Assembly: GCF_016820635.1 (NCBI RefSeq)
Contig: NZ_WSFU01000045.1
Coordinates: forward strand, 1-44,291
Length of the DNA: 44,291 bases
DNA from: Anaeromonas gelatinilytica
Lineage (GTDB): Bacteria; Bacillota; Clostridia; Tissierellales; SIT17
Direction: 5' to 3'
Made by a program: the position numbers and the translations under genes. Below, piece by piece: positions 26,040 to 34,288 of this stretch. Every line of letters begins with the position of its first letter. The first letter of the stretch is position 1. Under the pieces are notes generated by a model. It had not been told where the DNA came from and searched no databases. It saw nothing but the letters and a program-made list of their open reading frames with translations.

Positions 26040-26318
26040 ATGGAGGACAAAGTTAAATCACAAAATCTTATTTTAGAAGATAGAAAAAAGTTAAGTATCT
26101 CCGGAGTAGAACATGTTGAAAATTTTAATGAAGAACAAATTGTGCTTGATACAGTGGAGGGATCTCTAATGATTAAAGGAGAATCTTTAAATATAAGCAA
26201 ATTAAATTTAGAAGATGGAAATGTAAAGATAGAAGGAATGCTACAATCTCTTGTATATAGTAATAAATCTACTTCTAATTCTAAAGAAAATGGGTTTTTA
26301 AGAAAAATTTTTAAATAA
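26040..26318 (+). CDS. yabP: Sporulation protein YabP
   Basis: YabP is a small protein of the YabP/YqfC family, needed for spore cortex or coat formation in some species; its biochemical role is unknown. The 92-residue sequence keeps the family core LEDRKKLSISGVEHVENFN, then TVEGSLMIKGESLNI and LNLEDGNVKIEGMLQSLVY. It starts at ATG with TAGGAGGT. A sigma-E-type promoter precedes it and yabQ follows, so the pair is probably made in the mother cell during engulfment. Confidence 0.92.
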   Translation: MEDKVKSQNLILEDRKKLSISGVEHVENFNEEQIVLDTVEGSLMIKGESLNISKLNLEDGNVKIEGMLQSLVYSNKSTSNSKENGFLRKIFK

Positions 26319-26349
26319 ACCGATGGTTTTAGCCATTGGTTTAATTTTT
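26317..26349 (+). terminator. Weak terminator or attenuator between yabP and yabQ
   Basis: AAACCGATGG pairs with CCATTGGTTT (one G-U) across a 6-base loop, followed by AATTTTT. It overlaps the yabP stop and may reduce read-through into yabQ. Confidence 0.6.
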
Positions 26350-26362
26350 GATTGGAGGCATT

Positions 26363-26872
26363 ATGGAAAACTTAGTATCAAATCAATTTCATGTATTTCT
26401 CACATCTATTTATGGTGGTATATTAATAGCTTTTATTTATGATTTATATAGAATATTTAGATATTATGTTAAACCTAAAAGTGTTGCAACTATTATTCAA
26501 GATATAGTATTTTGGATAATCATTCTTATGACTACTTTAATACTATTATATTATAGTAATTGGGCAGAATTAAGGTGGTATATATTTTTAGGATTCATTA
26601 TAGGTTTCTTTTTATATAATAGATTATTAAGTAAAATAGTAATAAAAATTCTAGTTTATATAGGAGAGAAGATAATTAATTTAATAAAGAAGATTATATA
26701 TATTGTTACTTATCCTATAAGGATTATTATTAATATCTTGAAAATTCCTGGGAGAAAAATTTTAAAACAAGGAAAAATTGGAGGTAAAAAGATAAAAAAA
26801 TATTGTAAAATACCTATTTTAACAACAAAAGAATATAAAAAACAGATTAAAAAGTTAATTAGGAAAAAATAG
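26363..26872 (+). CDS. yabQ: Spore cortex protein YabQ
   Basis: YabQ is a membrane protein required for spore cortex formation in B. subtilis. The 169-residue protein has about four hydrophobic segments in its first 110 residues, starting FLTSIYGGILIAFIYDLYRIFRYY in the family manner, then a strongly basic tail of about 60 residues rich in Lys and Ile. I chose ATG 26363, which follows TTGGAGG closely; an in-frame TTG at 26348 has no ribosome binding site. It is the second gene of the yabPQ unit and precedes divIC as in Bacillus. Confidence 0.9.
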   Translation: MENLVSNQFHVFLTSIYGGILIAFIYDLYRIFRYYVKPKSVATIIQDIVFWIIILMTTLILLYYSNWAELRWYIFLGFIIGFFLYNRLLSKIVIKILVYIGEKIINLIKKIIYIVTYPIRIIINILKIPGRKILKQGKIGGKKIKKYCKIPILTTKEYKKQIKKLIRKK

Positions 26873-26967
26873 GTATAAATTACGACTTTAATAAATTATA
26901 GTTTTAACATATAATATAAATATATAGTATAAAGCCTTATGTTAATAAAAAATAGAGGATGAGGTAT

Positions 26968-27351
26968 ATGAAAAAGCGAAAAAAATTCAAAATAAAATAT
27001 ATCTTGATAATTGCTTTAATAATCTATTTGGTAAGTATGTTTATAAAACAAGAAATGAAAGCTAATGAACTTCAATCTCAAATTGAGAAAAAAGAACAAG
27101 AAAAAGAAAGTTTAAATAAATACATAGAAGATAATACTAAGAAGGCAGAATATTTAGATAAGATAGTATTAGCTGATGATCCTATGAAATATATTGAGTC
27201 ACTGGATAATGATGAACAAATTAAGGAGTATAAAAATATATTAGAATATATAGAGAATATAGCTAGAGAAGAACTTTTTATGGTAAAACCTAATGAAATT
27301 ATATATATAGATAAGAATAAATTAAATAATATATTCAAAGAAAATCCTTAA
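26968..27351 (+). CDS. divIC: Septum formation initiator DivIC (FtsB family)
   Basis: DivIC is a bitopic divisome protein that pairs with FtsL and DivIB to activate septal wall synthesis. The 127-residue protein has a basic cytoplasmic start (MKKRKKFKIK), one membrane segment (about 11-27), an extracellular coiled coil rich in Glu, Lys and Gln, and the family end motif ARExL..VKPNEIIYI. About 25 acidic residues between coil and end motif make it somewhat longer than many. I chose ATG 26968, with AGAGGA 8 bases upstream; ATG 26959 touches that site. Confidence 0.88.
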   Translation: MKKRKKFKIKYILIIALIIYLVSMFIKQEMKANELQSQIEKKEQEKESLNKYIEDNTKKAEYLDKIVLADDPMKYIESLDNDEQIKEYKNILEYIENIAREELFMVKPNEIIYIDKNKLNNIFKENP

Positions 27352-27364
27352 ATTATTAGTGATA

Positions 27365-27393
27365 TTGACATCTATTAAATCTTAATATATACT
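27365..27393 (+). promoter_or_regulatory. Sigma-A promoter of yabR
   Basis: TTGACA (27365-27370), 17 bp, TATACT (27388-27393): a near-consensus promoter about 45 bases before the yabR start codon. Confidence 0.65.
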
Positions 27394-27437
27394 TTAGTAG
27401 ATTATAGTTATATTTTAAAAGGAGGAGTATTGTATTT

Positions 27438-27839
27438 ATGCCCGTTAAAGTAGGAAATGTAGTTGAAGGAACTGTTACTGGGATAACTAATTTTGGTGCA
27501 TTTATTCAACTATCAGAAGGAGAAACAGGACTAGTGCATATTTCTGAGGTTTCTGATGATTATGTAAAGGATATTCATAATTATTTAAAGAAAAATCAGA
27601 AAGTTAAGGTTAAGGTATTATCTGTAGAAAAAGGTAAGATAAGTTTATCTGTCAGACAAGCTAAACCTAAAACAAATAATCCTGGAGAAATTGATTGGTC
27701 TAATAAAAGTGATCAAAAAATGAAAAAAATGTCTTTTGAGGATAAACTTTCAAAGTTCTTAAAAGAAAGTACTGAAAGACAAGACCAGATCAAATCAAGA
27801 GATTCAAAAAAAGGTATAAGTTCTAAAGGTATAAAATAA
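27438..27839 (+). CDS. yabR: S1 domain RNA-binding protein YabR
   Basis: A 133-residue protein with one S1 RNA-binding domain (about 1-73: VGNVVEGTVTGITNFGAFIQL, GLVHISEVSDDYVKDI, VKVKVLSVEKGKISLSVRQA). A basic, hydrophilic tail follows. It is the YabR/YugI general stress protein 13 type, likely ribosome-associated; the precise role is not established to my knowledge. It starts at ATG, 10 bases after AAAGGAGGAG, a slightly long spacing. A strong promoter precedes it and a strong terminator follows, so it is monocistronic. B. subtilis has two tRNA genes between yabR and spoIIE; none is present here. Confidence 0.9.
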   Translation: MPVKVGNVVEGTVTGITNFGAFIQLSEGETGLVHISEVSDDYVKDIHNYLKKNQKVKVKVLSVEKGKISLSVRQAKPKTNNPGEIDWSNKSDQKMKKMSFEDKLSKFLKESTERQDQIKSRDSKKGISSKGIK

Positions 27840-27903
27840 TTTATATTGAATTAATAAGAGTATTTTTGTACTATGGAATAAATTGTATTAATTTTAAAAT
27901 ATG

Positions 27904-27950
27904 ATGATAAAAGAACAACTAAAAACTAGTTGTTCTTTTATCATTTTTTT
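27904..27950 (+). terminator. Terminator after yabR
   Basis: A perfect 18-bp stem (27904-27921 with 27927-27944) with a 5-base loop and a T-run. The last T bases also form the start of a Spo0A box. Confidence 0.85.
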
Positions 27951-27957
27951 CGACAAA
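27949..27957 (-). promoter_or_regulatory. Perfect Spo0A box upstream of spoIIE
   Basis: TTCGACAAA is the exact complement of the consensus 0A box TTTGTCGAA. It lies about 140 bases before the -35 box of the spoIIE promoter. Weaker boxes are TATGTCAAA (28062-28070) and the complement of TTTGTCAAT (28095-28103), the latter overlapping the -35 box. Apart from these sites and the yabR terminator, the gene-free stretch 27840-28162 shows nothing else I can assign. Confidence 0.55.
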
Positions 27958-28095
27958 TTTAAGTATTAATATATTAATAAATATAATTGGAATATTATAG
28001 TTAATTATTTGAAAGCTTTTATGACCAAAAAAATGAAAAATTTTATAATTATAAAGTGTTATATGTCAAAAATATTTTTTATTGGACAACCCTTA

Positions 28096-28128
28096 TTGAC
28101 AAATATTTCATTTGGAATTTGATACAAT
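28096..28128 (+). promoter_or_regulatory. spoIIE promoter with 21-bp spacing (Spo0A-activated type)
   Basis: TTGACA (28096-28101) and TACAAT (28123-28128) are separated by 21 bp, too far for ordinary sigma-A use. The B. subtilis spoIIE promoter is known for this same 21-bp spacing and for activation by phosphorylated Spo0A. A 0A-box-like site overlaps the -35. Confidence 0.6.
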
Positions 28129-28162
28129 TGATACACATCATATAGAGGGTTGGTGGTTTCTA

Positions 28163-30562
28163 GTGATAAGTACTGAAGTAAGTAATTTAAGAGATAAAAA
28201 AGGATGGAGGTGGACATTAAGAATAATAATTGAAAATATTCAAAATAGAAGTATTGGGCGTAAGGATATAATAATATTTGTGATAGCTTTTTTTATATCA
28301 AGAGCATCTATAATGAATAATTTAACGCCTTTTGGTATAGCGTTTATTACGTCATATTATACTAAGAAAAGAGCAAGAATACATGTATTAATAGCAGGAA
28401 TAATTGGAATGATAAGTATTCATGGATTATATAGTTATCAGTATATAATTCCAATGATTATTATATACGTTATTATGAATGCATTAGGAGATAAAAAATC
28501 TAATATAAAAGCCTCTTTATTAGGAGGATTAATTTTAACATTATTTAAAATTATTGTGTTGATAAGTACAGATTTTTATATGTATGATTTAATAATTTAT
28601 TTATTTGAAGGAATTACGGTGTTTGCTTTAATATTTATATTCATTTATAGTATAAATCCATTAGAAACTAGTGGGGATAGATTATTAACTAATGAAGAAA
28701 TGATATCAGCAGTTATTATGATATCGGTTGGAGTTGCTGGAATAGGAGGAATATCAATTTTTGGATTATCTATAATGGATGTTGTCGGAATATTCCTTAT
28801 ATTGTTTTTTTCCTATACTAGAGGTGTTACTATGGGAACTGTAATAGGCGTTAATATTGGTTTAATAAGTTCTATGTCTCAAGTGGACATGCCTTATATT
28901 ATATCGATTTATGCTATAGCAGGTCTTTTATCAGGAGTATTTAAAGACATAGGAAAGATTGGGACGATAATAGGTTTTACTTTAGGAAATATAATTATGT
29001 CTTTTTATATAAATGGATTTGCTGAACAACTTGTAGGATTTAAAGAGATGATTTTAGCGTCGATAATTTTCCTTCTATTGTCAAATTATATATCTGAATT
29101 TGGAAATAGAATTATTGTGAGAACTAATAGAGGATATTTGATAGAAGATATCTATAGCAATAGAATAAAGGATATGACTTTTAGAAGACTTAAAGAATTT
29201 TCTACAGTATTTAAGGAATTATCAGAAATATTTAAAAAAGTATCAGAAAGAGAACGTATATTAGAAGAAAATGATATAAGCAAGTTTATGGATTCAGTTG
29301 CGTCAAAAACTTGCAAGAATTGTTCTATGAATAGGATTTGTTGGGAGCAAGATTTTTATAATACTTATCAAGAAATGTTTAAGTTGATTAATATATTAGA
29401 AAATAAGGGTCAAATAAATAAAGGAGATGTACCAGAGTTATTTAAAAAAAGATGTGTGAGATTTGAAAGACTTATAGAAGTGATTAATCAAGCGTTTAAT
29501 ATATATAAATTAAATTATAAATGGGAAGGAAAGATATTAGAAAGCAGACAATTGGTTTCTCAACAATTAGATGGAGTGAGTAATATTATTGAAGATTTAT
29601 CAAATGAGATATATGCTGATATAAAATTTAAGGAAGAAGTAGAAAAAACAATATATAGTGAATTGAAAAAAGAGAATATATCCACTAATGAAATAACTGT
29701 AACAGAATCTCAAGATAATAAATTTGAGATATATGTAGATTTAAATGTTTTAAATAATAAAGAAAGGATGATAGAAAAAGTGACAAATATAGCATCTAAA
29801 GTAGTTGGATATCGATTAATAAGAGATAGATTTTCTACAAGTGATTTAGATTATGGTAAAGGAGTAAAATTTAAATTAATTAAATCTAATAGATATAATG
29901 CTGCTACTAGAATAGCATTATATCATGATAATAATGATTGTATTTCTGGAGATAGTTATACATTTGGAGAAAGACAGAATAATTATTATGCAGTTTTGAG
30001 TGATGGGATGGGAAGGGGAGAAAGAGCCAAAGAAGAAAGTAGTATAGCAATAAATTTATTAGAAAAATTTTTAGAGGTAGGTTATGATAAAGAATTAGCC
30101 TTAAAAACCATAAATTCAATATTAGTATTAAAATCTAGTGAAGAAGTATTTACAACAATAGATATGTCAATATTAGATTTATATAAAGGGAGTGTTCAAT
30201 TTATAAAAATTGGATCGGCTCCTACATTTATAAAAAAGAAAGACAAAGTAGAAATAATCAATTCTACTACGCTACCTGTTGGCATTCTTAAGGAAGTAGA
30301 GTTTAATATTTATGAAAGTAATATGGAAGATGGGGACTTAATTATAATGATGTCTGATGGTATATTAGATGCCCATCAAGCTTGTGATGATAAAGAAAAT
30401 TGGATGAAAGATATTATAAATAATATATCTAGTAGAAATCCTCAAACTGTAGCAGATAAAATATTAGATGAGGCGATAAATATATGTGAAGAAGCTAATA
30501 GAGATGATATGACTGTTTTAGTTACTAAAGTATGGAAAAAAGATAAGACTCGTAAGAGATAA
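28163..30562 (+). CDS. spoIIE: Stage II sporulation protein E (SpoIIE), PP2C phosphatase
   Basis: SpoIIE sits at the asymmetric septum and dephosphorylates SpoIIAA, releasing sigma-F in the forespore. The 799-residue protein has about ten N-terminal membrane segments, a middle FtsZ-interacting region with a cysteine cluster (KTCKNCSMNRICW), and a C-terminal PP2C domain. Metal-binding aspartates lie in SGDSYTFGE (near 595), LSDGMGRGE (near 613), MSDGILDAH (near 731) and REDDM-like NRDDMTVLV at the end. I chose GTG 28163, after GGTGG. An in-frame TTG at 28112 lies inside the promoter and cannot be used by this transcript. Confidence 0.94.
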   Translation: MISTEVSNLRDKKGWRWTLRIIIENIQNRSIGRKDIIIFVIAFFISRASIMNNLTPFGIAFITSYYTKKRARIHVLIAGIIGMISIHGLYSYQYIIPMIIIYVIMNALGDKKSNIKASLLGGLILTLFKIIVLISTDFYMYDLIIYLFEGITVFALIFIFIYSINPLETSGDRLLTNEEMISAVIMISVGVAGIGGISIFGLSIMDVVGIFLILFFSYTRGVTMGTVIGVNIGLISSMSQVDMPYIISIYAIAGLLSGVFKDIGKIGTIIGFTLGNIIMSFYINGFAEQLVGFKEMILASIIFLLLSNYISEFGNRIIVRTNRGYLIEDIYSNRIKDMTFRRLKEFSTVFKELSEIFKKVSERERILEENDISKFMDSVASKTCKNCSMNRICWEQDFYNTYQEMFKLINILENKGQINKGDVPELFKKRCVRFERLIEVINQAFNIYKLNYKWEGKILESRQLVSQQLDGVSNIIEDLSNEIYADIKFKEEVEKTIYSELKKENISTNEITVTESQDNKFEIYVDLNVLNNKERMIEKVTNIASKVVGYRLIRDRFSTSDLDYGKGVKFKLIKSNRYNAATRIALYHDNNDCISGDSYTFGERQNNYYAVLSDGMGRGERAKEESSIAINLLEKFLEVGYDKELALKTINSILVLKSSEEVFTTIDMSILDLYKGSVQFIKIGSAPTFIKKKDKVEIINSTTLPVGILKEVEFNIYESNMEDGDLIIMMSDGILDAHQACDDKENWMKDIINNISSRNPQTVADKILDEAINICEEANRDDMTVLVTKVWKKDKTRKR

Positions 30563-30578
30563 AAAAGTTGTATATATA

Positions 30579-30623
30579 ATACCCTATTGGCAATAATTAA
30601 ATATAAATATCAATAGGGGGTAT
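30579..30623 (+). promoter_or_regulatory. Inverted repeat covering the yabS ribosome binding site
   Basis: ATACCCTATTG (30579-30589) can pair with CAATAGGGGGTAT (30611-30623), leaving a 2-base G bulge. The right arm contains the whole GGGGG ribosome binding site of yabS. Opening this hairpin could gate translation. Confidence 0.45.
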
Positions 30624-30628
30624 AATAA

Positions 30629-31345
30629 ATGGAAAAAGAAGTTCTATTTAAGCAGATAATTTTAGTTACCGATGGAGAATCAAATGGAAAAGGAGATCCT
30701 ATGGAATCTGCTAAAATAGTATCTGAAGCAGGTATAACTATAAGTACAATAGGTATTATTAACAGAGATAGTAGTGAGATGGCTAGATATGAAATAGAAC
30801 AAATAGCTAGAATTGGAAAGGGAGTCTGGGAAATAACAGAACTAGATAAACTTCAACAGACGATGCAGATGGTAACTCAGAAATCAATATATCAAACTAT
30901 ACAAACTGCAGTTAATAAAGAGTTAAAATCAATTATTGATACAGAAATAAATGATTTAAAACCTGATTCAAGAGAAAAAATACTTGGTTTAATGGATAAT
31001 TTATCAGATTCGATAAATTTAAAATGTATTATTTTATTAGATACAAGTAAAAGTATGGTATCTAAAATAGATATTGCTAAAAAAAGTATACTAAGTTTAT
31101 TGAATATATTGAATTCTAGAGAAGGTAAAAGTGAAATAGCTGTATTATCTTTTCCATATATGAGAGGAGAAAATTATAATTTAACATGTGATTTTACTGA
31201 AGATATAAATATTTTAAAGAGAAGTTTAGAGAATATAAAAATTTCAGGAAATACACCTACAGCTGAAGCATTATATGGAGCTTTTCGTATATTAGAAGGG
31301 AAAGAGATTGAAGAGGATTTAGAAGAAGGATGTTTAATATTATAG
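30629..31345 (+). CDS. yabS: VWA-domain protein, YabS-like
   Basis: The 238-residue protein resembles B. subtilis YabS in layout. The first third looks like the C-terminal half of a von Willebrand A fold (IILVTDGESNGKGDP, then GITISTIGI). The last half starts a new VWA fold with the metal site DTSKSM (near 138-143) and the later TPTAEALYGAF. Metal-ion-dependent protein binding is expected; partners are unknown. The pairing with the kinase gene yabT next door, conserved in spore-formers, suggests they act together. It starts at ATG after AGGGGG. Confidence 0.8.
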   Translation: MEKEVLFKQIILVTDGESNGKGDPMESAKIVSEAGITISTIGIINRDSSEMARYEIEQIARIGKGVWEITELDKLQQTMQMVTQKSIYQTIQTAVNKELKSIIDTEINDLKPDSREKILGLMDNLSDSINLKCIILLDTSKSMVSKIDIAKKSILSLLNILNSREGKSEIAVLSFPYMRGENYNLTCDFTEDINILKRSLENIKISGNTPTAEALYGAFRILEGKEIEEDLEEGCLIL

Positions 31346-31376
31346 GATTTAGGGTTTTCCTAGATCCTTATTTTAT
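31344..31376 (+). terminator. Terminator between yabS and yabT
   Basis: AGGATTTAGG pairs with CCTAGATCCT (one G-U) across a 5-base loop and is followed by a broken T-run. It starts on the yabS stop codon. Read-through into yabT is likely. Confidence 0.6.
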
Positions 31377-31392
31377 TATTGTGGGGTAAAAA

Positions 31393-32256
31393 ATGGAAAA
31401 GAATGATATTATAAAAGGAAAATGGAATAAAAATATTTATTGGATTGAAAATTTTATAGAAAAAGGCGGTATAGGATATATATATAAGGTAGTGGATGAT
31501 AAGGAAAGAGTATTTGTATTAAAAGCTTCTAAAGATTTAATGTCTTTAACTAAGGAATATAAAATACTTAAAGAGTTTTCTTATTTATCAGCTATACCCA
31601 GGGTTTATGAGTTAGATGATGGATACATTCAAGGAGAAGAAAATCATTTTATTATAATGGAGTATATAAAAGGGGAATCTTTAAAAAAATACTTATTAAG
31701 AACTATAAGTATAAAAGATATATTATCTGTAGCTATCATAATAGGAGAAATATTAAAGGAAATATATTCAAAAGGTTATATTTATTGGGATGTAAAGTTA
31801 GAAAATATCCTTATAGATAAAAAGAATATGATGATAAAAATTATTGATTTTGGAGGGGTTTCAAAAATAGGACAATCAATAAAAGAATATACTCCAACAT
31901 ATAATATGCATTGTTGGAGAGATAGGCCTCATTATGATGATAAGAGCTTAACTTTTTCTATTAATATGATTATAATATCTCTTTTATATAAGAAGGAATA
32001 TAATCCATTGACAAATAGCATTGAAGATATATTATATAGAATAAAGGATTCAAATCTTGCTTCTAATATAAAAAAAGTATTGATTAATGGAATGATAGGT
32101 AATTATGATATAAGAGAATATACAGGTAGACTTAAAGATATTATTAGAGAAGGTAAGTTTGAAGAAAATAAACATTGTAGAAATTGGATAGATACTTTTT
32201 TTTGGGGTAGTATAGGTATATTCCTAATATTTATATTTTTTACATTCAACAAATAG
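31393..32256 (+). CDS. yabT: Membrane-anchored Ser/Thr protein kinase, YabT-like
   Basis: A 287-residue Hanks-type kinase with one C-terminal membrane segment (about 268-285) and no extracellular sensor, as in B. subtilis YabT, a septal kinase activated by DNA and involved in spore development. Seen: glycine loop GGIGYIYKV (25-33), K44, E55, catalytic YWDVKLEN (D133, K135, N138) and DFG (152-154). The HRD motif reads YWD, so it is a non-RD kinase. The usual APE and DxxSxG motifs after DFG are not recognisable. It starts at ATG with GTGGGG. Confidence 0.82.
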   Translation: MEKNDIIKGKWNKNIYWIENFIEKGGIGYIYKVVDDKERVFVLKASKDLMSLTKEYKILKEFSYLSAIPRVYELDDGYIQGEENHFIIMEYIKGESLKKYLLRTISIKDILSVAIIIGEILKEIYSKGYIYWDVKLENILIDKKNMMIKIIDFGGVSKIGQSIKEYTPTYNMHCWRDRPHYDDKSLTFSINMIIISLLYKKEYNPLTNSIEDILYRIKDSNLASNIKKVLINGMIGNYDIREYTGRLKDIIREGKFEENKHCRNWIDTFFWGSIGIFLIFIFFTFNK

Positions 32257-32279
32257 ATTTTTAAACATGAGGTGAAATA

Positions 32280-33662
32280 ATGGAAGGGAGAGTATTAGAT
32301 ACTATAAAAATACATGACTTGATTGAAGAAGAAGATAATGTAGTAATTGGGGTTTCAGGTGGTCCAGATTCAATGTTTTTATTTTCTATTTTATATAAAC
32401 TGAAAGAGGTATTAAATTTTAATATAATAGTTTGCCATATAAATCATGGTGTTAGGGGTATAGAATCTGATGAAGATGAAAAATTTGTAAAAGATGAATG
32501 CAAGAATTTAAATATTCCATATCATTTTATAAGAGTGAATATGGATGAATATGCTAATGAGAATAATCTCACTTCAGAAGAAGCAGGAAGAGAATTGAGA
32601 TATAGATTTTTTAGAAAAACCTTATCTGATTATGGAAAAGGGGTTATTGCTGTAGCTCATAATAAAAATGATCAAGGAGAAACATTATTGATGAGGTTCT
32701 TTAGAGGTACAGGAATTGATGGACTTAAAGGAATGGATTATAAAAGTAATGATGTAATAAGGCCTATATTAGATATATCTAGAAATGAAATAGAAGAATA
32801 TATTTTATGTAATAATATACCTGTGAGAATAGATAAAACAAATAAGATGGATATTTATAGGAGAAATAGTATTAGGCTTAATTTAATTCCCATGATAGAA
32901 GAAAATTATAATCCATCTATTATAGATACTCTTTTTAGAACTTCAAGAATCATAGAGAGGGATTTTGATTTTATAAATGTTTATACTAAAGATGTTTTTA
33001 AAAGAGTTGTAATGAGGATTGATGCAAATAAGATAGAAATAGATATCAATGAATTAATAAAAGAACATAAAGCTATTCAGTATAGAATTATTAGAGTAGC
33101 TATTGAAAAAATAATAGGACATTTAAAAGGAATTGAAGAGGTACATATAGAAGTAATAATAAATCTTGTTAAAAATAATATTACAGGGAAAAAGGTTGAT
33201 ATATCTAATGATATTGAGGGATATACAGAATATAATAAATTAATTTTACAGATAAAAAAGGATAATAAAACTTGTAATTTTAAGTCTAAGCTTTATTTAA
33301 ATAGAATCAATTTCATACCAGAATTAAATATGAAAATTGATATTCAATTAGTCGATAAAAATATTAAGAATATTAAATCCAAAGATATGTTTATAAAATA
33401 TTTTGATTATGATAAAATAGATAAAGACTTGTTTATTAGAAATAGAGAATCAGGAGATAAGTTTAAACCATTAGGAATGAATGGAACTAAAAAATTAAAA
33501 GATTTTTTTATAGATGAAAAAGTACCTAGAGATAAAAGGGACAAGACACCACTAATTTATGATGAAAAAGGTATAATATGGGTGGTAGGATATAGAATAA
33601 GTGAAGATTATAAGATAGATAGCAGTACAAAAAGAATATTAAAAATTTCAATAAATAAATAG
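32280..33662 (+). CDS. tilS: tRNA(Ile)-lysidine synthase TilS
   Basis: TilS converts C34 of the CAU-anticodon tRNA-Ile to lysidine with ATP and lysine, so it reads AUA, a frequent codon in this AT-rich genome. The 460-residue protein has the PP-loop SGGPDS (26-31), HINHGVRGIESDEDE, VAHNKNDQGETLLMR, a middle substrate-binding domain and a C-terminal TilS domain ending RDKTPLIYDEKGIIWVVGYRI. It starts at ATG with GAGGTG and is followed 10 bases later by hpt, a pairing conserved through Firmicutes. Confidence 0.95.
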   Translation: MEGRVLDTIKIHDLIEEEDNVVIGVSGGPDSMFLFSILYKLKEVLNFNIIVCHINHGVRGIESDEDEKFVKDECKNLNIPYHFIRVNMDEYANENNLTSEEAGRELRYRFFRKTLSDYGKGVIAVAHNKNDQGETLLMRFFRGTGIDGLKGMDYKSNDVIRPILDISRNEIEEYILCNNIPVRIDKTNKMDIYRRNSIRLNLIPMIEENYNPSIIDTLFRTSRIIERDFDFINVYTKDVFKRVVMRIDANKIEIDINELIKEHKAIQYRIIRVAIEKIIGHLKGIEEVHIEVIINLVKNNITGKKVDISNDIEGYTEYNKLILQIKKDNKTCNFKSKLYLNRINFIPELNMKIDIQLVDKNIKNIKSKDMFIKYFDYDKIDKDLFIRNRESGDKFKPLGMNGTKKLKDFFIDEKVPRDKRDKTPLIYDEKGIIWVVGYRISEDYKIDSSTKRILKISINK

Positions 33663-33672
33663 GGGGACTTCT

Positions 33673-34212
33673 ATGAAAAAAGATATAAGAGAAATTTTAA
33701 TTACTGAGGAAGAATTGAAAAGCAAAATAAAAGAATTAGGTAAGAAAATATCAAAGCATTATAATGGAGAAGATCTTACAGTAATATGTATCTTAAAAGG
33801 TGCAATTGTATTCATGGCAGAATTAATAAAAAATATTGATATGCCTATAGAAATAGACTTTATGGATGTATCTAGTTATGGAAATCAAACTATATCCTCT
33901 GGAGTAGTTAAAATAATTAAAGATTTAGATTCTAGTATTGAGGGTAAAAATATATTAATTGTGGAAGATATTGTTGATAGTGGATTAACACTTAAATATT
34001 TAGGAGAGATATTAAAATCTAGGTCACCAAAGAGTATAGAGATATGTTCTTTATTAGATAAACCTGAAGGAAGAAAAGTAGAAATGAATGTAAAATATAG
34101 AGGTTTTGTTGTTCCAGATGTTTTTCTTGTAGGTTATGGTTTAGATTATGCTGAAAAATACAGGAATTTACCTTATATTGGTATTTTAAAGGAAGAAGTA
34201 TACCTTGGATAA
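33673..34212 (+). CDS. hpt: Hypoxanthine phosphoribosyltransferase
   Basis: It salvages hypoxanthine (and often guanine) with PRPP to IMP or GMP. The 179-residue protein has CILKGAIVFMAELI near the start, MDVSSYG, the PRPP loop VEDIVDSGLT (97-106), and FVVPDVFLVGYGLDYAEKYRNLP at the purine-binding end. It starts at ATG behind AGGGGG. In B. subtilis the HprT and TilS proteins also act together to control ftsH; the same gene order here allows but does not prove this. Confidence 0.95.
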   Translation: MKKDIREILITEEELKSKIKELGKKISKHYNGEDLTVICILKGAIVFMAELIKNIDMPIEIDFMDVSSYGNQTISSGVVKIIKDLDSSIEGKNILIVEDIVDSGLTLKYLGEILKSRSPKSIEICSLLDKPEGRKVEMNVKYRGFVVPDVFLVGYGLDYAEKYRNLPYIGILKEEVYLG

Positions 34213-34219
34213 GGCTGTA

Positions 34220-34248
34220 TTGTATTTTAGTTATATATATGGTAGAAT
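34220..34248 (+). promoter_or_regulatory. Promoter of ftsH
   Basis: TTGTAT (34220-34225), 17 bp, TAGAAT (34243-34248), with TG one base before the -10 (extended -10). Confidence 0.5.
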
Positions 34249-34288
34249 AATTTATTGTTAATTTTAAAAAGCGGAAGGAGGAACACTT

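Noticed and set aside
27840-28111. tRNA genes expected between yabR and spoIIE by analogy with B. subtilis
   Set aside because: No GTTCGA T-loop or cloverleaf is visible; only a terminator, Spo0A boxes and the promoter are present.
28112-28162. Longer SpoIIE starting at TTG 28112
   Set aside because: The added codons overlap the -10 region of the promoter and have no ribosome binding site; GTG 28163 has one.
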